Shown one piece after another: positions 51,374 through 60,712 of a stretch of DNA of 64,000 nt. The DNA is from CAYXVU01 sp964468725 (GTDB lineage: Bacteria; Acidobacteriota; Blastocatellia; UBA7656). The notes beneath the pieces were generated by a model. That model did no database searches, was not told the origin of the DNA, and saw nothing but the letters and a program-made list of their open reading frames with translations. The first letter of the stretch is position 1, and the number at the start of each line of letters is the position of its first letter. Both the position numbers and the translations under genes were made by a program. The stretch spans positions 11,827-75,826 of the forward strand of contig CAYXVU010000003.1 of assembly GCA_964468725.1 (NCBI GenBank). Reading direction: 5' to 3'.

Positions 51374-53131
51374 CTACTGTTTCTCCCTTAACTTTTCGAG
51401 CATCGCTGCCGCATTTTGATTGGCAGGGTTTAAGTGTAGCGATTTCTCATAGTGTCGGATGGCTGCCGCTTTGTCGCCATTGAGCATGCAGGCTTCGCCG
51501 AGACTGTCATAGACATCGGCTGAGTGAGGATAGGCTTCGGCGTTGAGTGCAAATACGACAAGTGCATCGCCGATTTTTTTCTCTTCGAGAAGCCGATAGC
51601 CTAATGAGTTCATCATACTCTCTCTGAAAAAGGAGAGCTGCGACGTGCGCTTTTTTTGCTGGCGATAGCGCGCGATGGCCGCTTGTGCGCCGTTTTGTAA
51701 AACTGCTTGGCTGAACTCCGATTCCCGACGATAGAGTGCCGGTAAGTCTGCAAGCGAGCTTTGTAGCTGCGCTGCCGTTAGCCACTCGCCGCGCACCATC
51801 ACGCCTGCGAGTCGCTTCAAGGCTGTAACATCGTGCAGAGGATTTGTATCGGTCAACAACAAATCTGCGCGTTTGCCAACGCTGATAGTGCCGAACTCCG
51901 ACAATTTGCCGAGCGTTTCTGCGGCATTGCGAGTTGCCGCGCTAATGGCTTCAAGGGGGCTCAGACCGCAAGCGACGAGATTTTGCAATTCTTCGTGAAG
52001 CGAGAAACCGGGAATGACAAAGGGCACGCTGCCGCCATAGCCGCCCGCATCGCTGCCCGCAAGGATTCGCACCCCCGCATCATGCAACGCTGTTACGAGC
52101 CGCCTTTGAAAGGCTAGTCGCTGCTGAAATTTCGGAACCTGATCGGGTTTGATGCGACGACGGTAGCTGTTGCGCTCTGGCCCCCAATCTCTCACTATCG
52201 AGGCATCAAGATATTGCAATTCCGGTTTTTTCATGAGCAGATCAATGTCGCCGATCTGTTTGGTGATGTAATCATAAGTGACCAGCGTCGGCGTGACGGC
52301 GGTTCCGGCTGCGCGCGTGGCGCGGGCGATGTAAGGAATCTGCGAATCGTCGTCAGTTTTGAAATTGAAAAAGGTATAGATGTACTCCTCCGCGTGATCT
52401 ATGGAAGTCTGTCCGGCTTTCAATTGGTCTTCCAATTTGATTGAGCGAACGCCATGTCCTGTGACGGCAAGCCCTAAGCGTTTGGCCGCGTTGACGATGC
52501 CCGCGAAGGCTTCGGGCGTAAGCCCGCTGTAGGCTTTGATGAAGTCGTAACCCGCGCGCTTTTGCGCTTCGACCGAACGCTCGGCCTCTTCGCGGGTTTT
52601 AACGATGGCGATATTACTGCCTTCCTCAGACCCGCTTTCCATGATTGGGCCGGAGGTGTAGAACATTGGGGCTAACAATTGCCCACTGGCGATCTGCCTA
52701 CGCCAGTCGAGGTGAAACGGCTCACCGCTCATATTGCGAACGGTGGTCACGCCATTGGCAAGATAGAGTAAAAAATCTACCTTATCGAGAATGTGTATAT
52801 GCATGTCGGCAAGACCGGGCAGTAAAAATTTACTGCGCCCGTCAATGCGCCGCGCACCTCTCGGAATTTTGACAGAGGCCGCCGTCCCGATCTTTTGAAT
52901 GCGACCGTCAGCAACGATGACGGTTTGGTTCTCCAACACGCGCTCGTCCTCCATCGTAATCAGGTTCACGTGGACGAAGGCTGTGAGGCGTGGGTTGACG
53001 GCTTGTTCAGTTGCGAAGATCGCAAGGGGCGAAGATATGAGGCATAGCAAAACGGCGAGCGCCATCACAGGGCTCGCTTTCATTTTGCAAAAGCCCGCAG
53101 AACGATTGCAGCGAACAGACGAGTTCTTCAT
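51374..53131 (-). CDS. Secreted amidohydrolase with C-terminal TPR
   Basis: The protein has 585 residues. ATG 53131 has GAGGTG upstream. A signal peptide precedes the composite domain (NLITMEDERVLENQTVIVADGRIQKIG) and the metal site LPGLADMHIHILD (HxH). Other metal or catalytic sites are AVTGHGVRS, SIDHAEEY and ILAGSDAGGYGG. The C-terminus (about 490-585) carries at least one TPR (ADVYDSLGEACMLNGDKAAAIRHYEKSLHLNP). The imidazolonepropionase-like amidohydrolase plus TPR combination is frequent in Acidobacteriota in my experience. Substrate is unknown. An amidohydrolase relic at 15210 is a separate, decayed copy of this broad family. Confidence 0.9.
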   Translation of the reverse strand: MKNSSVRCNRSAGFCKMKASPVMALAVLLCLISSPLAIFATEQAVNPRLTAFVHVNLITMEDERVLENQTVIVADGRIQKIGTAASVKIPRGARRIDGRSKFLLPGLADMHIHILDKVDFLLYLANGVTTVRNMSGEPFHLDWRRQIASGQLLAPMFYTSGPIMESGSEEGSNIAIVKTREEAERSVEAQKRAGYDFIKAYSGLTPEAFAGIVNAAKRLGLAVTGHGVRSIKLEDQLKAGQTSIDHAEEYIYTFFNFKTDDDSQIPYIARATRAAGTAVTPTLVTYDYITKQIGDIDLLMKKPELQYLDASIVRDWGPERNSYRRRIKPDQVPKFQQRLAFQRRLVTALHDAGVRILAGSDAGGYGGSVPFVIPGFSLHEELQNLVACGLSPLEAISAATRNAAETLGKLSEFGTISVGKRADLLLTDTNPLHDVTALKRLAGVMVRGEWLTAAQLQSSLADLPALYRRESEFSQAVLQNGAQAAIARYRQQKKRTSQLSFFRESMMNSLGYRLLEEKKIGDALVVFALNAEAYPHSADVYDSLGEACMLNGDKAAAIRHYEKSLHLNPANQNAAAMLEKLREKQ

Positions 53132-53242
53132 TCGGCACCTCGAAAAAGGAATAGTCTTGAATTGGCTCGGTTGCGTCGTGGGGGACTGCACCGCCGAGAC
53201 GCAGAGAGGTCAAGTCAGCTTAAAGAAAGATGCAATAAAAGG

Positions 53243-55393
53243 TCACTCCGGTCTTCTGATTGTCTGAGGAACTTCAATCCACTCTTCCCGCGTGTTAATG
53301 CGCGAATTCATTGAACCCCAAACACTGCCGTCTTCAAATTCTACCCCGATGATTTGTACACGCATGTCGGTCGCCTTGCCGGAAAGATAGAGCGACGGTT
53401 TCGGGCGATAGACGAAGGGCGAGTGCGGTTCGATAGTGGCGCGAAACGCATTCACCGCATGTTCGTCCGTCTTCGTTTTGAACCTGATCTTCAGGGCGAC
53501 GATACGCTGCGCCGTTGTGTTGATGAGGGTGACCGTTGGCAAATACGCGGTATTCGAATCCGGCAAAAAGTTGTTTGCGGCGCGGAGAATGATCGGCGTT
53601 ATGGCTTCGCGGATGACGAGTGGAGCGCCCGTCGAGTTGAGGTAATAGGCAGGCGCGTATTCAACCCGATCATGAGCGAGCAGCCCTATCGGTAAGGACG
53701 AAGGCGGCTCAGTTGGTGGCGCTTCGTTGGCGCTTGGCGTGGCGGTCACCTCTGTGGAACCCGGCGGTGCATCGGGTGCAGCCGACGCGATGGCAGGCGT
53801 ATTTTCATTATATGGCACGTTGCCCCATGTGCTGCCGTCATCAAACCGCACGCCAACGATCTGCGTATGAATGGCTTTAGGAGCGCGTTTGACGGTGTTC
53901 CACCATTGGCGTTCGTTGGGTCGTAATACAAAAGAGGCGTTCGGCAAGATGCGAACGGGGAAGCCGACAATATCCCGGGCTTCGGAACTGATCGTCAATT
54001 GTAAGCGCAGAAAATTGATTGGCCGACCCGAAGTGTTTTGTAGAGCGACAACGGGAGCGGTGACCAACTCCAGATTATCTCCAATGGGGACGACTTTGAT
54101 CTTTGAATCCATGATGATGAGCGGCGCATCGTCTGCATTCTTGAATTTGGTTGGCACGAATTCGGCTGCCGAGACTTGTCGCCAAAGGTCATCGCGCTCT
54201 TCTTGAGAGAGAACCGGTTGCCCTTGCGCTTGCGGGGTTGAGGCTCCAGCCAGTACGGGAGCTGTTTGCTCGGTCGGCTGGACAACAGAGGCTGTAACTG
54301 CCGAACGGGGGGGCTGCGCGAAGGCGGCATCGGAATGAAAAAACGTCGCTGCAAGCGTGAGCGTCAGCGCGATGAGGGCAATGAAAGCCATGACCGCCCG
54401 ATGCACACGCGTGTGGGAAGGAAGACCGCCAGCGGACAAGATGAGTTCAATGCGCTTTTGCAAATTCGATCCGGTTGCGGACGATACCCCTGCAACTTTC
54501 CATCCCAAGCAAAAGCGCATCACTTTCAGCAGACTCGTTGCATAGGTTTTCGCTTCTGTGCCGAAGGCCAACACCCGTTCATCACAAACACACTCGCGTT
54601 CGGTGAGGAGTTTGCGATCAAGAACCCAAATGAGCGGGTGAAACCAAAAGAGGCAACACAACAGCATTTGCAGATTCGCCGCCAGATTATCCTGCCGCGC
54701 AATATGAATCAGTTCATGCAACAACACAGCGGCGAGTTCTGCTTCGTTCAACTGTTCAGCCATCCTCTCCGGCAACACAATGACCGGCTTGCAGGTGCGC
54801 CACACGACCGGTTCGATGATAACCGACGAGATGACAAGTCCGACCGCGCGACGAAGACCGACTTGGCTCTGTAATTGACGCAAGAGATCAAACTCTTTTC
54901 CGGCGGTTATGCAGGTGGCGGATTGGATGATCCGTGCAAAGCGCCGCCGCCGTACCTGCCAGCGAACCAACCAAAAGGCGCACCCAGTCAGCCATAAGAT
55001 CGTCAAGGCGCAACTCCATTCGCTATGCCCGCGTGCTGTGGCAAACTCAGAAGCCGGAGGGGCGGGAGGTGGCATCGGCAGAGGTTGCAAAACCGGCTCG
55101 GCCAGTTGTGAAAATGCCGGTGTTGAAAGGGGAGGCGAACTGCTCAGGGTGAAAGCAGCAGGGATATCCCATCCTGCCAGCCCTGCAAGCGATACGAGGA
55201 GTGCAGATGGAATGACGAATTTGGCCGAGACCATTAGCCAGATGCCGTAACGGGTGTTGGCAGAACCCGTCTTGATGCACGCAACGGCGATCCGGGCAAT
55301 GAAAAAAAAGAGCGTCGCTTGCCAGAGGTGATTGACCATAACCGGCCACCCATGCGACGACCAGACGTACAGCAGTTCATGCGCATCCATCAA
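53243..55393 (-). CDS. BlaR1-like M56 membrane metallopeptidase with duplicated C-terminal domain
   Basis: The protein has 716 residues. Several N-terminal helices (LWQATLFFFIARIAVACI, YGIWLMVSAKFVIPSALLVSLAG) are followed by the zinc site ELAAVLLHELIHIARQDN (HExxH) and a distal ERECVCDERVLAFG Glu. A further helix (AVMAFIALIALTLTLAATFF) leads to the periplasmic part. This has no beta-lactam-binding SxxK/SxN pattern. It instead holds two similar modules ending HTQIVGVRFDDGSTWGNV and MRVQIIGVEFEDGSVWGSM. BlaR1 proteins cleave BlaI to induce target genes. The signal sensed here is unknown. It overlaps blaI-type gene by 4 bp. Confidence 0.9.
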   Translation of the reverse strand: MMDAHELLYVWSSHGWPVMVNHLWQATLFFFIARIAVACIKTGSANTRYGIWLMVSAKFVIPSALLVSLAGLAGWDIPAAFTLSSSPPLSTPAFSQLAEPVLQPLPMPPPAPPASEFATARGHSEWSCALTILWLTGCAFWLVRWQVRRRRFARIIQSATCITAGKEFDLLRQLQSQVGLRRAVGLVISSVIIEPVVWRTCKPVIVLPERMAEQLNEAELAAVLLHELIHIARQDNLAANLQMLLCCLFWFHPLIWVLDRKLLTERECVCDERVLAFGTEAKTYATSLLKVMRFCLGWKVAGVSSATGSNLQKRIELILSAGGLPSHTRVHRAVMAFIALIALTLTLAATFFHSDAAFAQPPRSAVTASVVQPTEQTAPVLAGASTPQAQGQPVLSQEERDDLWRQVSAAEFVPTKFKNADDAPLIIMDSKIKVVPIGDNLELVTAPVVALQNTSGRPINFLRLQLTISSEARDIVGFPVRILPNASFVLRPNERQWWNTVKRAPKAIHTQIVGVRFDDGSTWGNVPYNENTPAIASAAPDAPPGSTEVTATPSANEAPPTEPPSSLPIGLLAHDRVEYAPAYYLNSTGAPLVIREAITPIILRAANNFLPDSNTAYLPTVTLINTTAQRIVALKIRFKTKTDEHAVNAFRATIEPHSPFVYRPKPSLYLSGKATDMRVQIIGVEFEDGSVWGSMNSRINTREEWIEVPQTIRRPE

Positions 55394-55827
55394 CTCGGTT
55401 TTCCTTTCCGGGGGGCGCCGCTTGGCTGATTCTTTGTCGGCTTCTGAGGCTGGGGTTTCGCCGGTTCGCTTTCCAGTTGTGCCAAGGTGCTTTCCAGTTC
55501 GCGCACATTTTCTAATGTCAAATGCCCTGATTCGATCAGATGAGACATCAGCGGGCGCGCCGAACCGCCAAGCAAATCAAGCAGATCGGTAATCAGTCGG
55601 CGATGTACCGATTGACGGGTGATTAGCGGTTCGAAGATATAAGCGTTGCCAATCTTCTTCGTGCGCCGCACTGCCCCCTTGTCTTCCAACCGATAGACGA
55701 TTGTTTGGACGGTGGTATAGGCTGGTCGGCGCTTTTGCGGCAACAACTCTTGTACTTCTCTGACCGACGCGCTGCCTGCTTGCCACAAGGCATCCATGAT
55801 CTCCATCTCCAATTTTGTCAGCTTCAT
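55390..55827 (-). CDS. BlaI/MecI/CopY-family repressor
   Basis: The protein has 145 residues. LTKLEMEIMDALWQAGSASVREVQELLPQKRRPAYTTVQTIVYRLEDKGAVRRTKKIGNAYIFEPL, across residues 3-67, is the classical winged-helix domain. TTVQTIVYRLEDKG is the recognition helix. A dimerisation/cleavage region follows, and a Pro/Lys/Gln-rich tail ends the protein. It probably represses its own operon through the palindrome at 55886-55900. The start codon of the M56 peptidase overlaps its stop by 4 bp. Confidence 0.94.
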   Translation of the reverse strand: MKLTKLEMEIMDALWQAGSASVREVQELLPQKRRPAYTTVQTIVYRLEDKGAVRRTKKIGNAYIFEPLITRQSVHRRLITDLLDLLGGSARPLMSHLIESGHLTLENVRELESTLAQLESEPAKPQPQKPTKNQPSGAPRKGKPS

Positions 55828-55885
55828 ATTCGCTTCCTTGCTCTAACCATCCTTGTGGTTCTTCCTACTATGAGCGAGGGTGAGT

Positions 55886-55900
55886 CTACTATGGTAGTAG
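55886..55900. promoter_or_regulatory. BlaI-type operator palindrome CTACTA-TGG-TAGTAG
   Basis: CTACTATGGTAGTAG is a perfect palindrome (6-bp arms, 3-bp centre) 59 bp upstream of the repressor start. It resembles the TACxA/TxGTA operators of BlaI/MecI. A half-site CTACTATG lies at 55865-55872. Confidence 0.75.
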
Positions 55901-55963
55901 TAGAAATGTCAAAGGGAAAGTTTCCGCCCGCAATGGGGAGGAAGGGAGAGAAGAAGGGCAGGG

Positions 55964-56305
55964 CTAGGCGCAAAACGACGAAGGAGATGGTGTTTTCAAA
56001 TCAGCCAGCAAGCGATTGATATGGTGTTCGGCATTGACAGCGCCGTTGCGCGCAGCTACGAGCGCACCTTCCGACCAGACGCGACGGGCTTCCTGCACAT
56101 CGCCCAGATTGAGGTGTGCCAGCCCGAGTTGTTGATAGGCAGCGGGGTAGTCGGGGTTGATGCGGATGACGTGACGCAGCGCCTCGATAGCTTGCGACCA
56201 TTGTTCGAGGCTCACATATTCGTTGGCAAGTCCGTACCAAATCAGAGCGTCATCCGGGTGATCTTGTAGCATCGTTTTGAAGGTTTCAATTCTCGATTGT
56301 GACAT
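55964..56305 (-). CDS. TPR-repeat protein
   Basis: The protein has 113 residues. Two tetratricopeptide repeats are clear: DALIWYGLANEYVSLEQWSQAIEALRHVIRINPD (residues 19-52) and YPAAYQQLGLAHLNLGDVQEARRVWSEGALVA (53-84). It has no signal peptide. GGAG lies correctly before its start on the minus strand. It diverges from the methyltransferase at 56432, and downstream of it is the BlaI operator region. Its partner is unknown. Confidence 0.88.
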   Translation of the reverse strand: MSQSRIETFKTMLQDHPDDALIWYGLANEYVSLEQWSQAIEALRHVIRINPDYPAAYQQLGLAHLNLGDVQEARRVWSEGALVAARNGAVNAEHHINRLLADLKTPSPSSFCA

Positions 56306-56431
56306 CAGTTGTTGCTCCTTTGTGAAGACATCTTTTTACATAATTTAACAAGCCGATGAAGACGTAGGCAAAGCCCTTTTATAACATGAAGCGGAAGGCT
56401 GATATATCTCGATCAGCAGCGGAGGTCCGAT

Positions 56432-57076
56432 ATGCAATTGCCGATACGCAAACGCCTAATCATGTTTCTGCTCTCAGCCGTCTTTACGCTGGGAATCTAT
56501 TATGGCAATCATCTGGCCTGGACGCTGACGCAAGATCGGCGTGACCGCTGGCAAAAGCCAGAAGAGGTGATCCATGCCATCGGGTTGAAATCCGGGCAGG
56601 TAATCATTGACATTGGAGCTGGTGAAGGCTACTTCACCGAGCGCTTTGCTAAGGTCGTCGCACCCGGCGGCAGAGCCGTCGGGCTAGAGATCAAAAGCGA
56701 TTTGGTGGACAAGATGAAAGAGCGCGCCCAACGCTTAGGCTTGGCCAGCTACGAAGCGCGGTTAGTGGACACTGATGATCCGCAGCTTGCTCCCAATTCG
56801 ATTGACGTGGTTTTTCTCTGTGATGCGTATCATCACATCAGTAATCGCATCGCCTATTTCAAACAGATCAAACCGGCGCTGCGGGCGGGCGGGCGATTAG
56901 TGGTTGTAGACATGGTGCGCACCGAACGCAACCCTGACCACAGCGTCGTAAAGGAAGAGGTCGTCGAAGAATTACACCAGGCAGGCTACCGATTACAATC
57001 CGAACATGGATTTTTATTGCCGAAGCAATACCTGTTCATATTCGAATCAACCGGCAATTCAAAAGGCTCGCACTAG
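56432..57076 (+). CDS. SAM-dependent methyltransferase with N-terminal membrane anchor
   Basis: The protein has 214 residues. The N-terminus is a signal-like hydrophobic segment (LIMFLLSAVFTLGIYYGNHLA) before EEVIHAIGLKSGQVIIDIGAGEGYFTERFAKVV, the class I SAM-binding motif (IDIGAGEG). Further methyltransferase features are VGLEIKSDLVDKM and VVFLCDAYHHI. GGAGG lies just before ATG 56432. Substrate is unknown; a membrane-anchored or exported methyltransferase is unusual because SAM is cytoplasmic, so the anchor is likely oriented inward. Confidence 0.87.
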   Translation: MQLPIRKRLIMFLLSAVFTLGIYYGNHLAWTLTQDRRDRWQKPEEVIHAIGLKSGQVIIDIGAGEGYFTERFAKVVAPGGRAVGLEIKSDLVDKMKERAQRLGLASYEARLVDTDDPQLAPNSIDVVFLCDAYHHISNRIAYFKQIKPALRAGGRLVVVDMVRTERNPDHSVVKEEVVEELHQAGYRLQSEHGFLLPKQYLFIFESTGNSKGSH

Positions 57077-57233
57077 ACGCTGACGGCGTAGGCGGTTGCT
57101 CAAACGGGAATCGCTAGTGATGGGTTGCGCAACGGGTAACGACGGCATTGGGAACACAAGCATAGAGTGTACGACCGGATTGGCAAAAGTTGCGCGCCAC
57201 ACCTGCTTATTCACTTTAGGAGAGTTGATACCG

Positions 57234-58577
57234 ATGAAATGGCTGGGATGTTGGGTTTTGGTTTGTTGTTTCAGTTTGACCGTTTCGGCTCAGAATTGGC
57301 CGTCGTTTCGCGGCGCGAAAGCGGTTGGTATCGCAGACGGGCGCACGCTGCCGACGACCTGGAACGCCGAACCGGCAACCAATATTTTGTGGAAGACCGC
57401 AATCCCGGGGCTGGCGCATTCCTGCCCTATTGTGTGGGGGGATCGCGTCTATATGGCGACGGCAATTCGCGGCGCAGGGCAGAGCGATTTTCGCACCAAT
57501 TCCGATGACAATATGCCGGTTTTGGAAGATGTGACACACACCTGGCAGATGCTCTGCCTCGATAAGAATACGGGTCGCGTGTTGTGGACGACGATGGCGC
57601 ATCAAGGAATTCCTAAAGTGAAGCGCCATCTCAAAGCCACCCAAGCCAATGCGACACCGGCAACCGATGGGCGTTATATCATTGCCATGTTCGGTTCGGA
57701 AGGGCTGTTCTGTTTTACCAATCAGGGCAAGCTGTTGTGGAGACAAGACCTCGGTATGATTGACCCCGGTTTGCACGATGATGCCGCAGTGCAGTGGGGG
57801 CATTCAAGTTCGCCGATCATCTATAAGAATCTCGCTATCGTGCAATGTGACGGGCACGCGCAATCATTCGTTGCGGCGTATGATCTGCAAACTGGCAAAC
57901 GCGTTTGGCGCGTCGAACGCGGAGAGATGCCCTCGTGGAGTACGCCGACGGTCTATGAAGGCGGTAAGCACGCCGAGTTGGTTACCAATGCGCCGCGCTT
58001 CGTGCGCGCCTATGATCCGCTGACCGGTAAAGAGCTATGGCGATTTGCCAACAGCGATCTGATCGTGCAAGTGCCGACGCCCTTCCTCGCGCACGGCATG
58101 TTTTATGTGACGGGCGGATGGCCGGGAGGACGCCCGATCAAAACGATTCGACCAGGTGCAAAAGGCGATATTTCGCTTATAGAACCGCGAGGCTCGAATG
58201 CAGCAGTTGCCTGGCAGTTGGAGCGCGGCGGCCCCTATGTGCCGACGCCGATTGTTTACGGCGACTATCTCTACAGTTGCAATGATCGCGGCGTGTTGAC
58301 CGTTTTCAACGCCAAGACCGGCGAGCAACTCTATCAACAACGCATCAACGATCAAAGTATAGGCTTCAGTGCTTCGCCCGTCGCTGGCGATGGCAAGCTA
58401 TTTTTCGCCAGCGAAGATGGCGACGTGTACGTTCTCAAAGCCGGGTCGCAATACGCGTTGCTTTCGATCAACCCAATGGGCGAGCCGCTCATGGCCAGTC
58501 CGGCCATCTCGGATGGCACGCTCTTCATTCGCGGTCAGCATCACCTCTTTGCCGTCCGGCAAGCGAATCGGAAATGA
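57234..58577 (+). CDS. Secreted PQQ-type beta-propeller protein
   Basis: The protein has 447 residues. ATG 57234, preceded by AGGAGAG, starts a signal peptide (WVLVCCFSLTVSA), and an upstream start at 57096 would add an unlikely leader. Repeats of outer-membrane/quinoprotein type are visible: MLCLDKNTGRVLWTTM, VAAYDLQTGKRVWRVERGEMP, VRAYDPLTGKELWRF, LTVFNAKTGEQLYQQ and VYVLKAGSQYALLSI. These are PQQ-like beta-propeller blades, but PQQ binding itself is not assured. The start WPSFRGAKAVGIADGRTLPTTWN is typical of this secreted family. Confidence 0.86.
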   Translation: MKWLGCWVLVCCFSLTVSAQNWPSFRGAKAVGIADGRTLPTTWNAEPATNILWKTAIPGLAHSCPIVWGDRVYMATAIRGAGQSDFRTNSDDNMPVLEDVTHTWQMLCLDKNTGRVLWTTMAHQGIPKVKRHLKATQANATPATDGRYIIAMFGSEGLFCFTNQGKLLWRQDLGMIDPGLHDDAAVQWGHSSSPIIYKNLAIVQCDGHAQSFVAAYDLQTGKRVWRVERGEMPSWSTPTVYEGGKHAELVTNAPRFVRAYDPLTGKELWRFANSDLIVQVPTPFLAHGMFYVTGGWPGGRPIKTIRPGAKGDISLIEPRGSNAAVAWQLERGGPYVPTPIVYGDYLYSCNDRGVLTVFNAKTGEQLYQQRINDQSIGFSASPVAGDGKLFFASEDGDVYVLKAGSQYALLSINPMGEPLMASPAISDGTLFIRGQHHLFAVRQANRK

Positions 58578-58700
58578 CCGGCAGGCAATCTTGATTGAGC
58601 ATAAATAAGGAGAGTCTTGCACAGCGGAGGCGTAGCAGGCGCAACCATGAGCACTAAAGGATTTGACGCCCCCAGCCTTTGCAAGTAGAGATTCAGCTTG

Positions 58701-60617
58701 ATGATGAAAAACAAACTTCGAGTGATTATAGGCGCGTTGCTGATGGGGGTTGCGGTTGTCTTGCCAACCGGAGCACAGTCGTTTACGGATGCGCTTGTCG
58801 TTGTCAATCTCGGCGCGGGCGAAGTGCTTGTCTATGATGCGCGCAATTTTCGTATTCTCACTAAGTTCCCGACCGGCAAAGAGCCACACGATGTTGTCGT
58901 CTCTTCCGACGGACGTGTCGCTTACGTTGCCGATAGCGGCCCCCGAACCGAACCCGGCAAAACGATTACCGTCGTTGATCTGCGAAATCGTATGGTGCGC
59001 GGGCAGATTCGGCTAGGTCAATACGACACGCCGCACGATTTGAAACTCAGCAGCGACGATAAGATTCTTTGGGTCGGCTGTGCCCCTGCGCGCACGGTGT
59101 TGGAGATTGAAGCCCACAGCGGCAAAATTCTCAAAGAGTGGAAGACCGGCCAAGAGGGCGGATGGATTTTGACGGCGACGCCTGATGATCGCAAAATCTA
59201 TGTCGCCAACCTGGAAGGCGGCAGCGTCAGCGTCATTGATCGCACAACCGGCAAGGTGAGTGTCGTCACATTGGAAGTCGGGCCGATGGGCATTGATGTG
59301 TCGCCTGATGGACGAGAAGTTTGGGTCGCCAATTTTCAAAAGCACACGATCACCGTGATTGATGTCAACACGGATAAAGCGGTTGCCACTTTTGCGTGCG
59401 GCGGCCAGTCGCCCGTGCGGCTCAAGTTCACTGCGGATGGTAAGCGGGTTCTTGTGCCCAATGGCGCAAGCAAAAGCGTTACCGTGTTCGATGCAGCAAG
59501 CCGTCGCCTCGTAGCGACGATAGCCTTGCGGCTGGCTCCGAAAGTGATTGCGATTGCCGCCGACAATCGCCGTGCATTCGTTACCAACCCTTCCGATAAT
59601 CAGGTCACCGTCATTAATTTGGCGACTTATAAAGAGATCAGCACCTTTCCGGTAAGCGCGCGTCCGGATGGCATCGCCTTTGCTCCGCGACACCCTTATC
59701 GTCCGAAGAGCCAAGTTGCCTTCACTATCGCAGAAAAAGATTTGATTCCCGAAGGCATCGCTTATGATGCGGCAACCAAGACCTTCTTTGTTAGCAGCAC
59801 CTACAAACGCAAAATCGTCGCTGTAGACCCGCGAGGCCGCGCCCGCGACTTCATCACCGAGATGCAGGACGGGTTTATGGGCGGCGTCGGCATGCGCGTG
59901 GATGTTCGACGCAGACTCTTGTGGGCGATCAGTAGTGACGCAGGCATTCACATGCCGATGAAGGCGTCGGATGCGAAGGACGAAGGGCGGTCGGGGGTCT
60001 TCAAATATGATCTCAACACTGGCAGGCTGCTGAAAAAATATCTGCTCGATAATGCAACAGAGCGCCATTTTCTGAATGATCTGACTTTGACCGCAGCGGG
60101 CGATGTTTATCTTTCGGATAGTGTGCACGGCGCGATCTATACCATTCGGCAAGCGAAAGATGAATTGGAAGTCTTTCTGAAAAACGATCAGACGCAGTGG
60201 CCGAACGGTTTGGACTTGTCATCTGATGAAGAGACTCTATTCGTCGCCGCATCGAACCATATCGCTGTCATCAAATTAGAAACCCGCGAAATCTGGACGC
60301 TCACGCCGCCCGATTATGATGGCAGCGACGGGCTGTACTTTTATCGCAACAGCTTGCTCAGTGTAGATGCTTACAATGATGCGGGCGTGATTTCGCGGTA
60401 TGCGCTCAGTCCCGATTACAAACGAGTAACCGGCGTTTCCGTAGTCGAAAAAGATCACCCTTTGCTGATTCAACCGACGACAGGCGTGGTTGTCGGCAAT
60501 GAGTTTTACTTTATCGCCGCCAGTCAGTTGCAATCGTTTTTGCGCCATTTCAAGAAAGATGGCAGTTATCCGATGGCGGAACTGTCGGATGTGGTCATCT
60601 TAAGAACAAAGTTATAG
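58701..60617 (+). CDS. Secreted YVTN/SMP-30-type beta-propeller protein
   Basis: The protein has 638 residues with a signal peptide (VIIGALLMGVAVVLPTGAQS). The first half has YVTN-type blades (VLVYDARNFRILTKFPTGKEPHDVVVSSDGRVAYVAD, residues 43-79; VSVIDRTTGKVSVVTLE; ITVIDVNTDKAVATF; VTVINLATYKEIST). The second half is SMP-30/gluconolactonase-like (PEGIAYDAATKTFFVSST..., LNDLTLTAAGDVYLSDSVHGAIYTI). It may bind a ligand or act as an extracellular lactonase; neither is shown. It follows another propeller gene. Confidence 0.82.
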   Translation: MMKNKLRVIIGALLMGVAVVLPTGAQSFTDALVVVNLGAGEVLVYDARNFRILTKFPTGKEPHDVVVSSDGRVAYVADSGPRTEPGKTITVVDLRNRMVRGQIRLGQYDTPHDLKLSSDDKILWVGCAPARTVLEIEAHSGKILKEWKTGQEGGWILTATPDDRKIYVANLEGGSVSVIDRTTGKVSVVTLEVGPMGIDVSPDGREVWVANFQKHTITVIDVNTDKAVATFACGGQSPVRLKFTADGKRVLVPNGASKSVTVFDAASRRLVATIALRLAPKVIAIAADNRRAFVTNPSDNQVTVINLATYKEISTFPVSARPDGIAFAPRHPYRPKSQVAFTIAEKDLIPEGIAYDAATKTFFVSSTYKRKIVAVDPRGRARDFITEMQDGFMGGVGMRVDVRRRLLWAISSDAGIHMPMKASDAKDEGRSGVFKYDLNTGRLLKKYLLDNATERHFLNDLTLTAAGDVYLSDSVHGAIYTIRQAKDELEVFLKNDQTQWPNGLDLSSDEETLFVAASNHIAVIKLETREIWTLTPPDYDGSDGLYFYRNSLLSVDAYNDAGVISRYALSPDYKRVTGVSVVEKDHPLLIQPTTGVVVGNEFYFIAASQLQSFLRHFKKDGSYPMAELSDVVILRTKL

Positions 60618-60712
60618 AATAAGCGGCTCAAGAAACGGCGATTTCGGCGATGAAACCCTGACACTGACGCTTCACCTTTCACCCTACAAACCATCGAGAG
60701 GAGAATGTAACG

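Noticed and set aside
59013..60152. 379-codon minus-strand frame opposite the YVTN propeller gene
   Set aside because: Shadow of the plus-strand repeat-rich gene; no known domain and no start signal.
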